From: Saccharothrix ecbatanensis
Lineage (GTDB): Bacteria > Actinomycetota > Actinomycetes > Mycobacteriales > Pseudonocardiaceae
DNA: 64,000 bases
NCBI RefSeq assembly: GCF_014205015.1
Contig: NZ_JACHMO010000001.1
Span: forward strand, 6,324,001 to 6,388,000
Direction of reading: 5' to 3'
The first letter of the stretch is position 1, and each line of letters opens with the position of its first letter. Under the pieces are notes generated by a model. It worked only from the letters and a program-made list of their open reading frames with translations. It was not told the DNA's origin and made no database searches. Shown here piece by piece: positions 50,246 to 58,472 of this stretch. The position numbers and the translations under genes were made by a program.

Positions 50246-51415
50246 GTGGGCTGGGCGCTCCTGGCCGACACCGTGCCGATCTACCCGCTGTACGCGCTGC
50301 TGTTCGTGTCCACCGGGTTGTCGGATGTCGAGATCTCGGTCCTGTTCGCGATCTGGTCGACCGTCGGGGTCGTGGCGGAAGTGCCGTTCGGCGCGTTCGC
50401 GGACCGGTTCTCGCGGAAGTGGTCGATCGTCGGCGCAGGCGTGTGCCAAGCCGCCGGTTACGCGTTGTGGACGGTGTTGCCCGGGTTCACCGGGTTCGCG
50501 GTGGGTTTCGTGCTCTGGGGCGTGGGCGGCGCGATGTCGTCGGGCTCGGTGGAAGCCCTGTTGCACGACGGTCTCGCGGCGGCCGGCGCGGTCTCGCACT
50601 TCGGCAAGGTCCTCGGTCGGGTCACGGCGGTCGGCCTGCTGGCCCAGATCCCGGCCGCCCTCCTGGCCACCGTGCTGTTCTCGACCGGCGGATTCGTCCT
50701 GGTCGGTTGGGTGAGCGTGGCGACGTGCCTGGGCGCGGCCCTGGTGGCGACCCGGCTGCCGGAGACACCGCGACCGGAACGGGAGAGCTACCTGGCCACG
50801 TTGCGGTCCGGTCTGTCCGAGACCGCGCGCGTGCTGGACGTCCGCCTGGCGGTGCTGGTCGTGGCGATGCTGGCCGCGATCGACGCGTTCGAGGAGTACT
50901 TCCCGCTGATCGCGGCGGACTGGCGGGTGCCCGTGGCGCTGGTGCCGCTGGCGACGTTGGCCATCCCGCTGGCCGGTGCCGCCGGCGCCGCGTTGGGTGG
51001 CACGCGGCTGCCGTTGGGGGTGTTGCTGGGCGGAGTGGCGGTGCTGCTCGGCGCGGCCGGTCTGGTCGGCCACCCGGCGGGGTTGGCGGTGGTGGCGGTG
51101 TTCTACGGCGTGTACCGGCTGGTGTTGGTGACCGCCGAGGCCCGGTTGCAGGAGCGGATCACCGGTGACGCGCGGGCGACCGTGACGTCGGTGGCGGGGC
51201 TGGCGAGCGAGGTGTTCGCGTTCACCGTGTACGCGGCGTGGGTGTTCGGCGGCGTGGTCGGCGTGTCCGTGCCGGTGCTGGCGCTCGCGGTGTTCCTAGT
51301 CGGTCAGCGACTGAACCTCGCCGTACGTGGGGATGTCCGGCGGGATCGGGACGCCGTCGCGCACGGCTTGAGCGGTCCGGACGGCCTCGCCGAGCGCGGC
51401 GCGGAACAGGAGTGA
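50246..51415 (+). CDS. MFS transporter with in-frame upstream stop
   Basis: 389 residues, about eleven to twelve helices. LADTVPIYPLYALLFVSTGL, FGAFADRFSRKWSIVGAGVC, WGVGGAMSSGSVEALLHDGL belong to the MFS_1 drug/proton group. The start at GTG 50246 lacks a ribosome site. A better leaderless start (ATG 50189 behind TTAGCCT) is in frame but meets TGA at codon 5, followed by RPLPPPARPLARLAVGWALL, which looks like a natural N-terminus. The 3-prime end overlaps the convergent fusion gene by 120 bp. Confidence 0.75.
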   Translation: MGWALLADTVPIYPLYALLFVSTGLSDVEISVLFAIWSTVGVVAEVPFGAFADRFSRKWSIVGAGVCQAAGYALWTVLPGFTGFAVGFVLWGVGGAMSSGSVEALLHDGLAAAGAVSHFGKVLGRVTAVGLLAQIPAALLATVLFSTGGFVLVGWVSVATCLGAALVATRLPETPRPERESYLATLRSGLSETARVLDVRLAVLVVAMLAAIDAFEEYFPLIAADWRVPVALVPLATLAIPLAGAAGAALGGTRLPLGVLLGGVAVLLGAAGLVGHPAGLAVVAVFYGVYRLVLVTAEARLQERITGDARATVTSVAGLASEVFAFTVYAAWVFGGVVGVSVPVLALAVFLVGQRLNLAVRGDVRRDRDAVAHGLSGPDGLAERGAEQE

Positions 51416-52576
51416 GCCGGTGCTGACGCGGCGGACACCCAGGTCCTTCAACGTCCGGACGTCCAGCTGTGCCAAGACGTTCAGGGGCACGGGGACGGCC
51501 GCGACGACGTCGGCGATGTCCCGTTTGTCGGTGAGGCCGGGCACGAAGACGCCGTCGGCGCCCGCGTCCACGTAGCGGAGCGCGCGGTCGACGGTGGAGT
51601 CCCGGTCGACGCCCAGCCAGTGCGTGTCGACCCGGGCGTTGACGAACAAGCCGGGCGCGGCGTCCTTGAACGCACGCACGATCGCCGTCTGCTCGCCGGG
51701 ATCGGCCAGGCCTTCACCGCGCCCGTCCTCGACGTTCACCCCGGCCACGCCCAGCTCCCACAGTTCGGCCGCCAACGACCGCACGTCACCGAATCCGGCC
51801 TCGACGTCCACCGTGATCGGAACCGGCAGCCGCACCAGCATCCGGGCCAGCGCCAGCGTCTCCTCACGTGCCACACCGGTCGCGTCCGGAATCCCGTGTG
51901 CCGCCGCGACGCCCAAGCTGGTCGTCCCGATGGCCGGGAACCCGGCCCGCGCCAACGCCGCCGCCGACGCGAAGTCCCACGCGTTCGGCAGCACTAGGAA
52001 GTCGTCGTGCAACCGGTGGAACGCCCGCGCCCCCTCGACCAACGCCCACGCGTGCGCCTGCCCCGGGCACTCATGCCGCCCGGCCCCGAACCACGCGTCG
52101 CTCAGGTCCACTTCGACCACCGACCCGTCCGGCGCGACCCGCCGCGTCACCGGCACCGGCGGCTCGACCCCGGCGATCAGCGCCCGCGTCGCGTCACACG
52201 CCTGCACCAGCAACCCGATCCGGTTGGCCGTCTCCTCGTCCCACACCCCGCCGCACGCCGCGACCAGCCGCGCGACCGCCTCATCAGCCTCAGGCGTCAC
52301 GTCGACGTGCGGCTGGTAGCACCGGGCCGCCACCGCCACGTCCCCGGCGACCGACCGGGGCAATCCCAGCGCCTCGGCCAACACCGCCACCGGCATCCCC
52401 GGCCGCCGCAACGACTGAAGATCCACAGTGGACAGAGTCCGCTCCACGAACGCGCGCCGCCGCTCGTGGTCGGCGCCCTCGCTGAACCGCACCACCCCGG
52501 CCCGCAGCCACGCGACGCCCGACTCGGCCGCGGGCACCGGAGTCACCACGTAGGACTTGTCATGCAAGAAGCTCAT
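51296..52576 (-). CDS. P450-like fragment fused to isocitrate lyase/PEP mutase domain
   Basis: 426 residues. Residues ~1-185 resemble a shortened cytochrome P450: SEGADHERRRAFVE (helix-C-like), LLVQACDATRALIAG (I-helix-like) and WFGAGRHECPGQAHA with Cys170 in a heme-loop pattern; no ExxR motif is seen. Residues ~190-410 are an isocitrate lyase/phosphonomutase barrel (VLPNAWDFASAAALARAGFP, ITVDVEAGFGD, GVNVEDGRGEG, FVNARVDTHWLG). The KKCGH catalytic loop of isocitrate lyases is absent. Start at 52576, possibly leaderless. Divergent from an ArsR regulator. Confidence 0.85.
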   Translation of the reverse strand: MSFLHDKSYVVTPVPAAESGVAWLRAGVVRFSEGADHERRRAFVERTLSTVDLQSLRRPGMPVAVLAEALGLPRSVAGDVAVAARCYQPHVDVTPEADEAVARLVAACGGVWDEETANRIGLLVQACDATRALIAGVEPPVPVTRRVAPDGSVVEVDLSDAWFGAGRHECPGQAHAWALVEGARAFHRLHDDFLVLPNAWDFASAAALARAGFPAIGTTSLGVAAAHGIPDATGVAREETLALARMLVRLPVPITVDVEAGFGDVRSLAAELWELGVAGVNVEDGRGEGLADPGEQTAIVRAFKDAAPGLFVNARVDTHWLGVDRDSTVDRALRYVDAGADGVFVPGLTDKRDIADVVAAVPVPLNVLAQLDVRTLKDLGVRRVSTGSLLFRAALGEAVRTAQAVRDGVPIPPDIPTYGEVQSLTD

Positions 52577-52600
52577 GCGGCCAACGTAAGGCCCGGTTGC

Positions 52601-52616
52601 TTCGGCGCACGCCGAA
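52601..52616. promoter_or_regulatory. Candidate ArsR operator
   Basis: TTCGGCG-CA-CGCCGAA is a perfect 7-bp inverted repeat in the 56-bp gap between the fusion gene and the ArsR gene, suitable for controlling both. Confidence 0.6.
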
Positions 52617-52632
52617 CCGTCGTCGGCGCACA

Positions 52633-53319
52633 ATGGCGGGCATGGCAGCCGACGAACTGGCGAACCTGGCCGCGTTGCTGGCCGACCGCAGCCGTGCCCG
52701 GTTCCTGCTCGCGCTCATGGACGGCAAGGCGTGGACGTCCGGTGAGCTGGCCGACGCCGCCGAAGTCGCGCCGTCCACGGCCAGCGAGCACCTGAACAGG
52801 CTCGTCCACGGCGGTCTGCTGGTCGAACGCCGGCAAGGCCGCCACCGGTACGTCCAGCTCGCCGGTCCGAAGCAGGCTCAACTGCTCGAAGACCTGCTCG
52901 GCTACCTCGGGCCGACCGAACCGGCGAAACCCACGCTCCGCGCGTCCGCCGCCGACCAGGCTCTGCGGCGCGGCCGGACGTGCTACGACCACCTCGCCGG
53001 ACGGCTGGGCGTGGCCATCACCGACGCCATGACGGCCCGCGGCCTGCTCACCGACGGACTGACGATCACCGACGACGGCCTGGCGTGGCTCGAGGCCGAA
53101 CTCGCGTTCACCCCGCCCGGCACCCGCCGTCCGCTCGCCAGGGCGTGCCTGGACTGGACGGAACGCCGTTCGCACCTCGCGGGCACGGTGGGCGCGCACG
53201 TGTGCGCCCACCTCCACGCCCGGAACTGGGTGCGCCGGATCGGCACCGGCCGCGCCGTCCGCCTCACGCCGACCGGTGAAGCGGCTCTGCGCGACCTGCT
53301 CGGCGTGCTACCGGTCTAG
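52633..53319 (+). CDS. ArsR-family regulator with extended C-terminus
   Basis: 228 residues (or 225 from ATG 52642). HTH: AALLADRSRARFLLALMDGK, AWTSGELADAAEVAPSTASE, HLNRLVHGGLLVERRQGRHR. A ~120-residue C-terminal part (TCYDHLAGRLGVAITDAMTA, CLDWTERRSHLAGTVGAHVC) is shared by a large actinobacterial ArsR subgroup. It probably controls the divergent fusion gene. Confidence 0.88.
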   Translation: MAGMAADELANLAALLADRSRARFLLALMDGKAWTSGELADAAEVAPSTASEHLNRLVHGGLLVERRQGRHRYVQLAGPKQAQLLEDLLGYLGPTEPAKPTLRASAADQALRRGRTCYDHLAGRLGVAITDAMTARGLLTDGLTITDDGLAWLEAELAFTPPGTRRPLARACLDWTERRSHLAGTVGAHVCAHLHARNWVRRIGTGRAVRLTPTGEAALRDLLGVLPV

Positions 53320-53334
53320 CCGCCTAGGCGACGC

Positions 53335-54087
53335 TTAGACGCGCGTCAGCCAATTCGGCAGCCAGGAGGCGTTCCCCGCCGGCATCACGTCGACCACGAC
53401 GCAGGTGATGTTGTCCGGGCCGCCGCCCGCGTTCGCCGCCTCGATCAGCGTGCGCACGGTCTCGTCACCGTCCGCCGTGGCCGTCAGCAGTCGGGCGATG
53501 TCCGCCTCGGCCACCACGTCCGACAGCCCGTCCGAGCAGATCAGGTACCGGTCGCCCGCCTCGACGTCCTGGAAGAACAGGTCCGGGTCGTGCGCGCTGC
53601 CCGCCTGGAGCGCCCGCATGAGCATGGACCGGCCGGGGTGCTCGGCGGCCTGTTCGGCGGCCATCCGACCGTCGTCCACCAACGCCTGGACCATGGTGTG
53701 GTCGCGGGTGACCTGGGTCAGCACGCCCTCGCGGACGACGTAGCAGCGCGAGTCGCCGATGTGCCCGACCGCGAACCGCTCACCGTCCCACCACAGCGCG
53801 GTGAGCGTGGTGCCCATGCCGCGCATGTCGAAGTTCTCCTCGGCCAGGTCGGTCAGCCGGATGGCGATCTCCCGCGCCGCGGCGGACAGCTCTCCGAGGG
53901 GGTCGTCGGCCTCCAGGTCGAGGTCGGCCAGCACCGCCACCGCGATCGAACTCGCCACTTCGCCGTACGCGTGACCGCCCATGCCGTCCGCTACGGCGAA
54001 CAGGCGGTCGTTGAAGTACACGGAGTCTTCGTTCGCTTCACGGCGCAGGCCGGGGTCGGTGCCGACGGCGTACCGGAGCGCATACAT
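53335..54087 (-). CDS. PP2C-family Ser/Thr phosphatase
   Basis: 250 residues. Metal-binding motifs REANEDS, ADGMGGHAYGEVAS, IGDSRCYVVREG, ICSDGLSDVV and GGPDNITCVVVD are all intact, so it is active. No membrane helix or sensor domain; cytosolic, like PstP catalytic domains. No kinase is adjacent. Confidence 0.95.
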   Translation of the reverse strand: MYALRYAVGTDPGLRREANEDSVYFNDRLFAVADGMGGHAYGEVASSIAVAVLADLDLEADDPLGELSAAAREIAIRLTDLAEENFDMRGMGTTLTALWWDGERFAVGHIGDSRCYVVREGVLTQVTRDHTMVQALVDDGRMAAEQAAEHPGRSMLMRALQAGSAHDPDLFFQDVEAGDRYLICSDGLSDVVAEADIARLLTATADGDETVRTLIEAANAGGGPDNITCVVVDVMPAGNASWLPNWLTRV

Positions 54088-54142
54088 GCCGCACAGTGAA
54101 TCACCCGCACGAGTGCCCGTGAGCAGGGCATGTCCAATCCGG

Positions 54143-55183
54143 TCACCTGGGACGGCCGTAAAACTCGCTCAAGAGCAACATGGCCGCACCCGCCGCGACC
54201 ACGTCATCACCCAGCGGGGTGATCGACACGTCCACCGGCAGCCACTCGTCCTTGGGCAGCCGGGCCCGCACGCCCTCGACGTAGGCGGTGGGCTCCGCGA
54301 GCACCGCGCGACCGGCCAGCACGACGTGGTCGATGTCCAGCAGCTGCACCAGGTCGGCCACCGCCACGCCCACGATGGACGTCGCCTCGACCAGGTCGCC
54401 CCGGGCGGCGGCGAGGTTGTGCAGCGCCTCGATGCACCCGCTCCGGCCGCACACGCACGGCGGGCCGTCGAGCTGGAGCGTGGTGTGCCCGTACTCGCCC
54501 GCGTTGGTCCGCACGCCCCGGTGCACGCGGCCGTCGAGCAGCATCCCGATGCCGAGGCCCGTGCCGACGAGCACGAGCACCGCGTCCCGCAGCTCCTCGC
54601 CGCGCCGCCACGCCTCCGCGACGACCGCCGTGTTCGTGTCCTTGTCGAGCACGACCGGCAGCCCGAGCTGCTTCTCCGCCATCGCCCGCAGCGGCACGTC
54701 GTGCCACGCGGTCAGGCCGGTCGGGTAGTGCACCACGCCGGTGCGGTGGTCGAGCGGTCCGACGAAGCCGATGCCGACGCCGAGCAGCCGGTCACTGCGC
54801 AGGCCGTCCACCAGGCGGTTCAGCTCGGCCACGAACGTCGGCGGGTCGAAGTCGCACGGCAGCGGCGCGACCGCCCGGTCCAGCACGGTGCCCGCCAGGT
54901 CGGTGAGCACGACCCGCAGCTCGTCCCGCTCGACCTGGGCGCCGAGCGCGAGCCTGCTGTCCGCGACGAGCTTCAGCAGGGTGCGCGGCTTGCCGACGCC
55001 GACGTTCCGGGTGCCGGACTCGACCAGCAGCCCGTCGTCGATGAGCCGGTTCACCACCTTGGACACCGCCTGGGGCGTGAGCCCGCTGCGGTCGGCCAGC
55101 TCGACCCTCGTCACCGCGCCGGACCGTGCCAAGCCCAGCACTACCGCGTCGTTGTATCCCCGCAGGAAGCGCAAGTTGGGCAC
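54143..55183 (-). CDS. ROK-family transcriptional regulator
   Basis: 346 residues. N-terminal HTH GAVTRVELADRSGLTPQAVS, KVVNRLIDDGLLVES; ROK domain VLVGTGLGIGMLLDGRVHRG and zinc motif CVCGRSGCIEALHN. GTG start at 55183, since upstream codons are an unlikely extension. It is divergent from an oxidoreductase gene with AGCAA (55202-55206) and TTGCT (55220-55224) as a possible operator in the 52-bp gap. Confidence 0.9.
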   Translation of the reverse strand: MPNLRFLRGYNDAVVLGLARSGAVTRVELADRSGLTPQAVSKVVNRLIDDGLLVESGTRNVGVGKPRTLLKLVADSRLALGAQVERDELRVVLTDLAGTVLDRAVAPLPCDFDPPTFVAELNRLVDGLRSDRLLGVGIGFVGPLDHRTGVVHYPTGLTAWHDVPLRAMAEKQLGLPVVLDKDTNTAVVAEAWRRGEELRDAVLVLVGTGLGIGMLLDGRVHRGVRTNAGEYGHTTLQLDGPPCVCGRSGCIEALHNLAAARGDLVEATSIVGVAVADLVQLLDIDHVVLAGRAVLAEPTAYVEGVRARLPKDEWLPVDVSITPLGDDVVAAGAAMLLLSEFYGRPR

Positions 55184-55235
55184 GGGTCCATCATCGCATC
55201 TAGCAATTACTAAACGACGTTGCTTTAATCCCTCC

Positions 55236-56255
55236 ATGCTTCTCCGCACCGGACTGCTCGGCTACGGCATCGCCGGCCGCGTGTTCCACGCACCGCTGAT
55301 CGCCGCGACGCCCGGCATGGAGCTGAGCGCCGTCGTCACGACCGACCCGGCACGGCGGGCGCAGGCACAGGCCGCGTTCCCCGACGTCCCCCTGCCGCAC
55401 ACCGCCGAGGAGCTGTTCGCGCTCGACCTGGACCTGGTCGTGATCGCCACTCCCAACCGCACGCACGTGCCGCTGGCGCTGTCGGCGATCGAGGCGGGCC
55501 TGCCGGTCGTGGTGGACAAGCCGTTCGCGCCCACGTCCGCCGACGCCCGCCGGGTGCTCCAGGCGGCGCGCTACCGGGACGTGCCGGTGACGGTCTTCCA
55601 GAACCGGCGGTGGGACTCCGACTTCCGCACGATCCGGTCGCTGGTGGCCGACGGCGCGCTGGGCGCCGTGACCCGGTTCGAATCCCGGTTCGAGCGCTGG
55701 GTGCCGGACGTCTGGGACAACTGGCGCGAGTTGGGCGCGCCCGAGGAGGCCGGCGGGCTGCTGTACGACCTGGGCGCGCACCTCGTGGACCAGGCGATGG
55801 AGCTGTTCGGGCCGGTGGCGACGGTGTACGCGGAGCTGGACCGGCGACGGCCGGGCGTCGAGGTGGACGACGACGTCTTCGTGGCGTTGACGCACATGAA
55901 CGGCGTTCGCTCGCACCTGTGGGCCAGCGCCGCCGCGCCACACCACGGGCCGAGGTTCCGGGTGCTCGGGTCGGCGGGCGCGTACGTTTCGGACGGCTTG
56001 GACCGCCAGGAGGACGCGCTGGCGGCCGGCAAGCCGTTCGACGACTTGTCGACATCCGGCCGGTTGGTCCTGCCGGGCGCGACCGAGGAGATCGTCGGCC
56101 TGCCGGGCGCCTACTCCGAGTTCTACCGGCTGCTGGTCGCCGCGCTCCGCGACGGTGGCCCGGTGCCGGTGGAACCCGAGTCGGCGGTCTGGGCGCTGGA
56201 AGTCATCGAGGCGGCGTTCACCTCCGCCCGGACCGGACAGGTGGTGTCGCTGTGA
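55236..56255 (+). CDS. Gfo/Idh/MocA-family oxidoreductase
   Basis: 339 residues. Rossmann loop LLGYGIAGRVFHAPLI, VVIATPNRTH, the sugar-binding/catalytic VVDKPFAPTSADARR (EKP variant DKP), and GGLLYDLGAHLVDQAMELFG. Cytosolic NAD(P)-dependent sugar dehydrogenase, probably under the divergent ROK regulator. Stop overlaps the next gene by GTGA. Confidence 0.93.
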   Translation: MLLRTGLLGYGIAGRVFHAPLIAATPGMELSAVVTTDPARRAQAQAAFPDVPLPHTAEELFALDLDLVVIATPNRTHVPLALSAIEAGLPVVVDKPFAPTSADARRVLQAARYRDVPVTVFQNRRWDSDFRTIRSLVADGALGAVTRFESRFERWVPDVWDNWRELGAPEEAGGLLYDLGAHLVDQAMELFGPVATVYAELDRRRPGVEVDDDVFVALTHMNGVRSHLWASAAAPHHGPRFRVLGSAGAYVSDGLDRQEDALAAGKPFDDLSTSGRLVLPGATEEIVGLPGAYSEFYRLLVAALRDGGPVPVEPESAVWALEVIEAAFTSARTGQVVSL

Positions 56256-56716
56256 GCTTGCTGGAGACGTTGGCCGAGCAGGAGTCCCGGCTGGTGTTCC
56301 CGTCGTTCGACAACGAGGTGGCGCTGGCGTTGGGCGCGTTCCTGCTGTCGGCCGCCCGCGAACGGTCGTTGCCGGTGACGATCTCGGTGCGGCGCGGGCA
56401 GCAACGCCTGTTCCACGCGGCGCTGCCGGGGACGTCCGCGGACAACGACGAGTGGATCGACCGGAAGAGCCGGGTGGTCGACCGCTTCGCCCGCAGCTCG
56501 TACCGGGTCGGCGAGAGCTTCCGCGCGGACGGCAAGACGTTCGAAGTGGACTCCCGCCTGGACCCCGACCGCTACGCCGCGCACGGCGGCGTGTTCCCCG
56601 TGATCGTCGCCGGCGTGGGGATGGTGGGCACCGTCGGGGTGTCCGGCCTGCCCCAGGCCGACGACCACGCGTTCGTGGTGGAGCAGTTGGAGGAGTTCCT
56701 CGCCACCACGGCCTGA
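56252..56716 (+). CDS. UPF0303/HbpS-like heme-degrading-domain protein
   Basis: 154 residues. LVFPSFDNEVALALGAFLLS, VTISVRRGQQRLFHAALPG, HGGVFPVIVAGVGMVGTVGV match the PF03928 family, cytoplasmic UPF0303 branch. Often co-transcribed with Gfo/Idh sugar enzymes as here. Role uncertain. Confidence 0.88.
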   Translation: MSLLETLAEQESRLVFPSFDNEVALALGAFLLSAARERSLPVTISVRRGQQRLFHAALPGTSADNDEWIDRKSRVVDRFARSSYRVGESFRADGKTFEVDSRLDPDRYAAHGGVFPVIVAGVGMVGTVGVSGLPQADDHAFVVEQLEEFLATTA

Positions 56717-56794
56717 CCCTGGCGCACCGGCTGCCGCCCAGCCGGCGTGCCCATCCCCACCCGACGAGCGTCCTGCCCCCGGACGGCCGTCGGA

Positions 56795-56840
56795 AAGGCG
56801 GTGAGGGGCTTCCCACCCCTGGGAAGCCCTTCACCGCCTT
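56795..56840. terminator. Bidirectional terminator hairpin
   Basis: AAGGCGGTGA and GGGCTTCCCA pair with TGGGAAGCCC and TCACCGCCTT (one mismatch in 21). Lies between the convergent UPF0303 and ECF41 genes. Confidence 0.85.
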
Positions 56841-56852
56841 GGAACCGCTGGA

Positions 56853-57740
56853 CTACAGCTCCGGACCGGCGAGGTCGAGGCGTGCCAGCCGCTCGGGGTC
56901 GGAGAGGATGTCGATCCCGACGATCCTCTCGTCGGCGATCGTGAAGCCGATGATCGAGATGAGTTCGCCATCGACGGTGTTGACCAGTCCGGCCACGCCG
57001 TTGACCAGGGCCGGGCGGGTGGTCGAGGTGGTCGCCATGCGGTGGAAGGTGGCGAGCTGACCGGCCACGGCCTGTGCGCCGTGCAGGACCTTCATGCCGC
57101 CGGGTAGTGCCTTGCCACCGTCGGCGCGCAGCGTGACGTCCGGGTCCAGGACGGCCAGAAGTGCGGTGAGGTCGCCACCGCGGGCGGCGGCCAGGAAGGC
57201 GTCGACCACGCGTCGTTGAGCGGCCGGGTCCGGGTCCGGTGCGGGTGCCGCCCCCTGCACGCGTTGACGGGCACGGCTGGCCAGTTTCCTGGCGGCGACC
57301 GGTGTGCGGCCCAGGATCGGCGCGATCTCCTCGAATGGCATGCCGAACAGGTCGTGCAGGACGAACGCCAGCCGTTCGGCGGGGTTGAGCGATTCCAGCA
57401 CCACGAGCAGCGCCAGGCCCACCGAGTCGGCCAGCACCACTTGGTGCTCGGGATCGACCACCTCGTCGGTGACGACCGGGTCGGGCAGGCGGTCCTCCAG
57501 CGGGTCCTCCTGGCGCAGGCGGCGTGAGCGCAGCATGTCCAGGCAGACCCGGCCCACGACGGTGGTCAGCCAGCCGCCGAGGTTGTCGATGTCGTCGGAC
57601 TCGGAGCGGGCCAGCCGCAGCCAGGCCTCTTGGACTGCGTCGTCGGCCTCGGTCAGCGAGCCGAGCATCCGGTAGGCCACCGCCTTCAGGTGCCCGCGGT
57701 GTGCTTCGAAGCGCCCGGCCAGGAAGTCGCTGTCGTTCAT
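56853..57740 (-). CDS. ECF41-group RNA polymerase sigma factor
   Basis: 295 residues. Region 2 (AYRMLGSLTEADDAVQEAWL, GWLTTVVGRVCLDMLRSR) and region 4 (VLHDLFGMPFEEIAPILGRT, PVAARKLASRARQRV), then a ~100-residue SnoaL-like C-terminal domain (FLAAARGGDLTALLAVLDPD, LRADGGKALPGG) that serves as a built-in regulator in ECF41. Divergent from a carboxymuconolactone-decarboxylase-type gene, the standard ECF41 partner. Its own ECF41 promoter lies upstream. Confidence 0.95.
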   Translation of the reverse strand: MNDSDFLAGRFEAHRGHLKAVAYRMLGSLTEADDAVQEAWLRLARSESDDIDNLGGWLTTVVGRVCLDMLRSRRLRQEDPLEDRLPDPVVTDEVVDPEHQVVLADSVGLALLVVLESLNPAERLAFVLHDLFGMPFEEIAPILGRTPVAARKLASRARQRVQGAAPAPDPDPAAQRRVVDAFLAAARGGDLTALLAVLDPDVTLRADGGKALPGGMKVLHGAQAVAGQLATFHRMATTSTTRPALVNGVAGLVNTVDGELISIIGFTIADERIVGIDILSDPERLARLDLAGPEL

Positions 57741-57787
57741 GGTCACCCCTCGTGTCGGCGGCCGGAACTGCCGGCGTTCACGACGAT

Positions 57788-57814
57788 GACGAACGGAACG
57801 TCCGCGATGTGACC
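57788..57814 (-). promoter_or_regulatory. ECF41 promoter for the sigma gene
   Basis: On the minus strand GGTCACA (57814-57808), 16 bp, CGTC (57791-57788). Matches the known ECF41 motif TGTCACA-N16-CGTC and indicates autoregulation. Confidence 0.85.
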
Positions 57815-57824
57815 GCCGGGATCC

Positions 57825-57851
57825 GGTCACATCCACCGCTCGCCACGCGTC
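57825..57851 (+). promoter_or_regulatory. ECF41 promoter for the AhpD-like gene
   Basis: GGTCACA (57825-57831), 16 bp, CGTC (57848-57851), the same motif as on the opposite strand. The AhpD-like ATG is 43 bp after it. Confidence 0.88.
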
Positions 57852-57893
57852 AAGGCGGTGACAGCAACGAAATCCGGAAGGACGCATCCCACC

Positions 57894-58409
57894 ATGACCA
57901 CCACGCAGGACACCCGGACCACCACGCAGGACACCCGCCAGTCGCGTCTGCCCAACCCCGCCGTGCTCGTGCCCGAGATGGGGCAGGTCGCCGGAGCCCT
58001 GTTCAAGGCCGTCGGCAACGGCTCGGTCCCGCAGACCACCGTCGGCCTGGTGCACCTGCGCGCCGGGCAGCTCGTCGGCAACACCTACCTGACCACGCTG
58101 CACACCGGCAACCTCCGCAAGGCCGGCGAGACGGAGGACCGCATCACCGCCGTCGCGTCGTGGCGGGACGCACCCCACTTCACCGCCGCCGAACGTGCCG
58201 CGCTGGCACTCGTCGAGGCCGTGCTCACCCCCAACCCGCACGGCGAGCGCGTCCCCGACGAGCTGTACGCCGAGGCGTCCGCCCACTACGACGACAAGGC
58301 GCTCGCCACGCTCGCCATGGCGATCGGCCAGGTCTGCTTCTTCATCCCCGTCGCCCTCATCGGCAGGCCGCTGCCGGGCGTCGCGCCCGCGGAGCAGTGG
58401 AGGGACTGA
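57894..58409 (+). CDS. Carboxymuconolactone decarboxylase/AhpD-like protein without CxxC
   Basis: 171 residues. The core VGLVHLRAGQLVGNTYLTTL, HTGNLRKAGETEDRITAVAS, FTAAERAALALVEAVL follows the AhpD/CMD family, but where relatives have GCxYCxxMHT this one reads GNTYLTTLHT, so both redox cysteines are missing. The N-terminus carries a 21-bp duplication (57897-57917, 57918-57938) encoding TTTQDTR twice. GGAAGGA precedes the ATG. Partner of the divergent ECF41 sigma. Confidence 0.88.
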   Translation: MTTTQDTRTTTQDTRQSRLPNPAVLVPEMGQVAGALFKAVGNGSVPQTTVGLVHLRAGQLVGNTYLTTLHTGNLRKAGETEDRITAVASWRDAPHFTAAERAALALVEAVLTPNPHGERVPDELYAEASAHYDDKALATLAMAIGQVCFFIPVALIGRPLPGVAPAEQWRD

Positions 58410-58417
58410 GACGCCGA

Positions 58418-58453
58418 GCGGTGAGGGCACCCGAACCCGGGTGCCCTCACCGC
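58418..58453. terminator. Bidirectional terminator hairpin
   Basis: GCGGTGAGGGCACCCG (58418-58433) pairs perfectly with CGGGTGCCCTCACCGC (58438-58453), loop AACC. Between convergent AhpD-like and serine hydrolase genes. Confidence 0.9.
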
Positions 58454-58472
58454 TTCTACCCGTGCCGGATCG

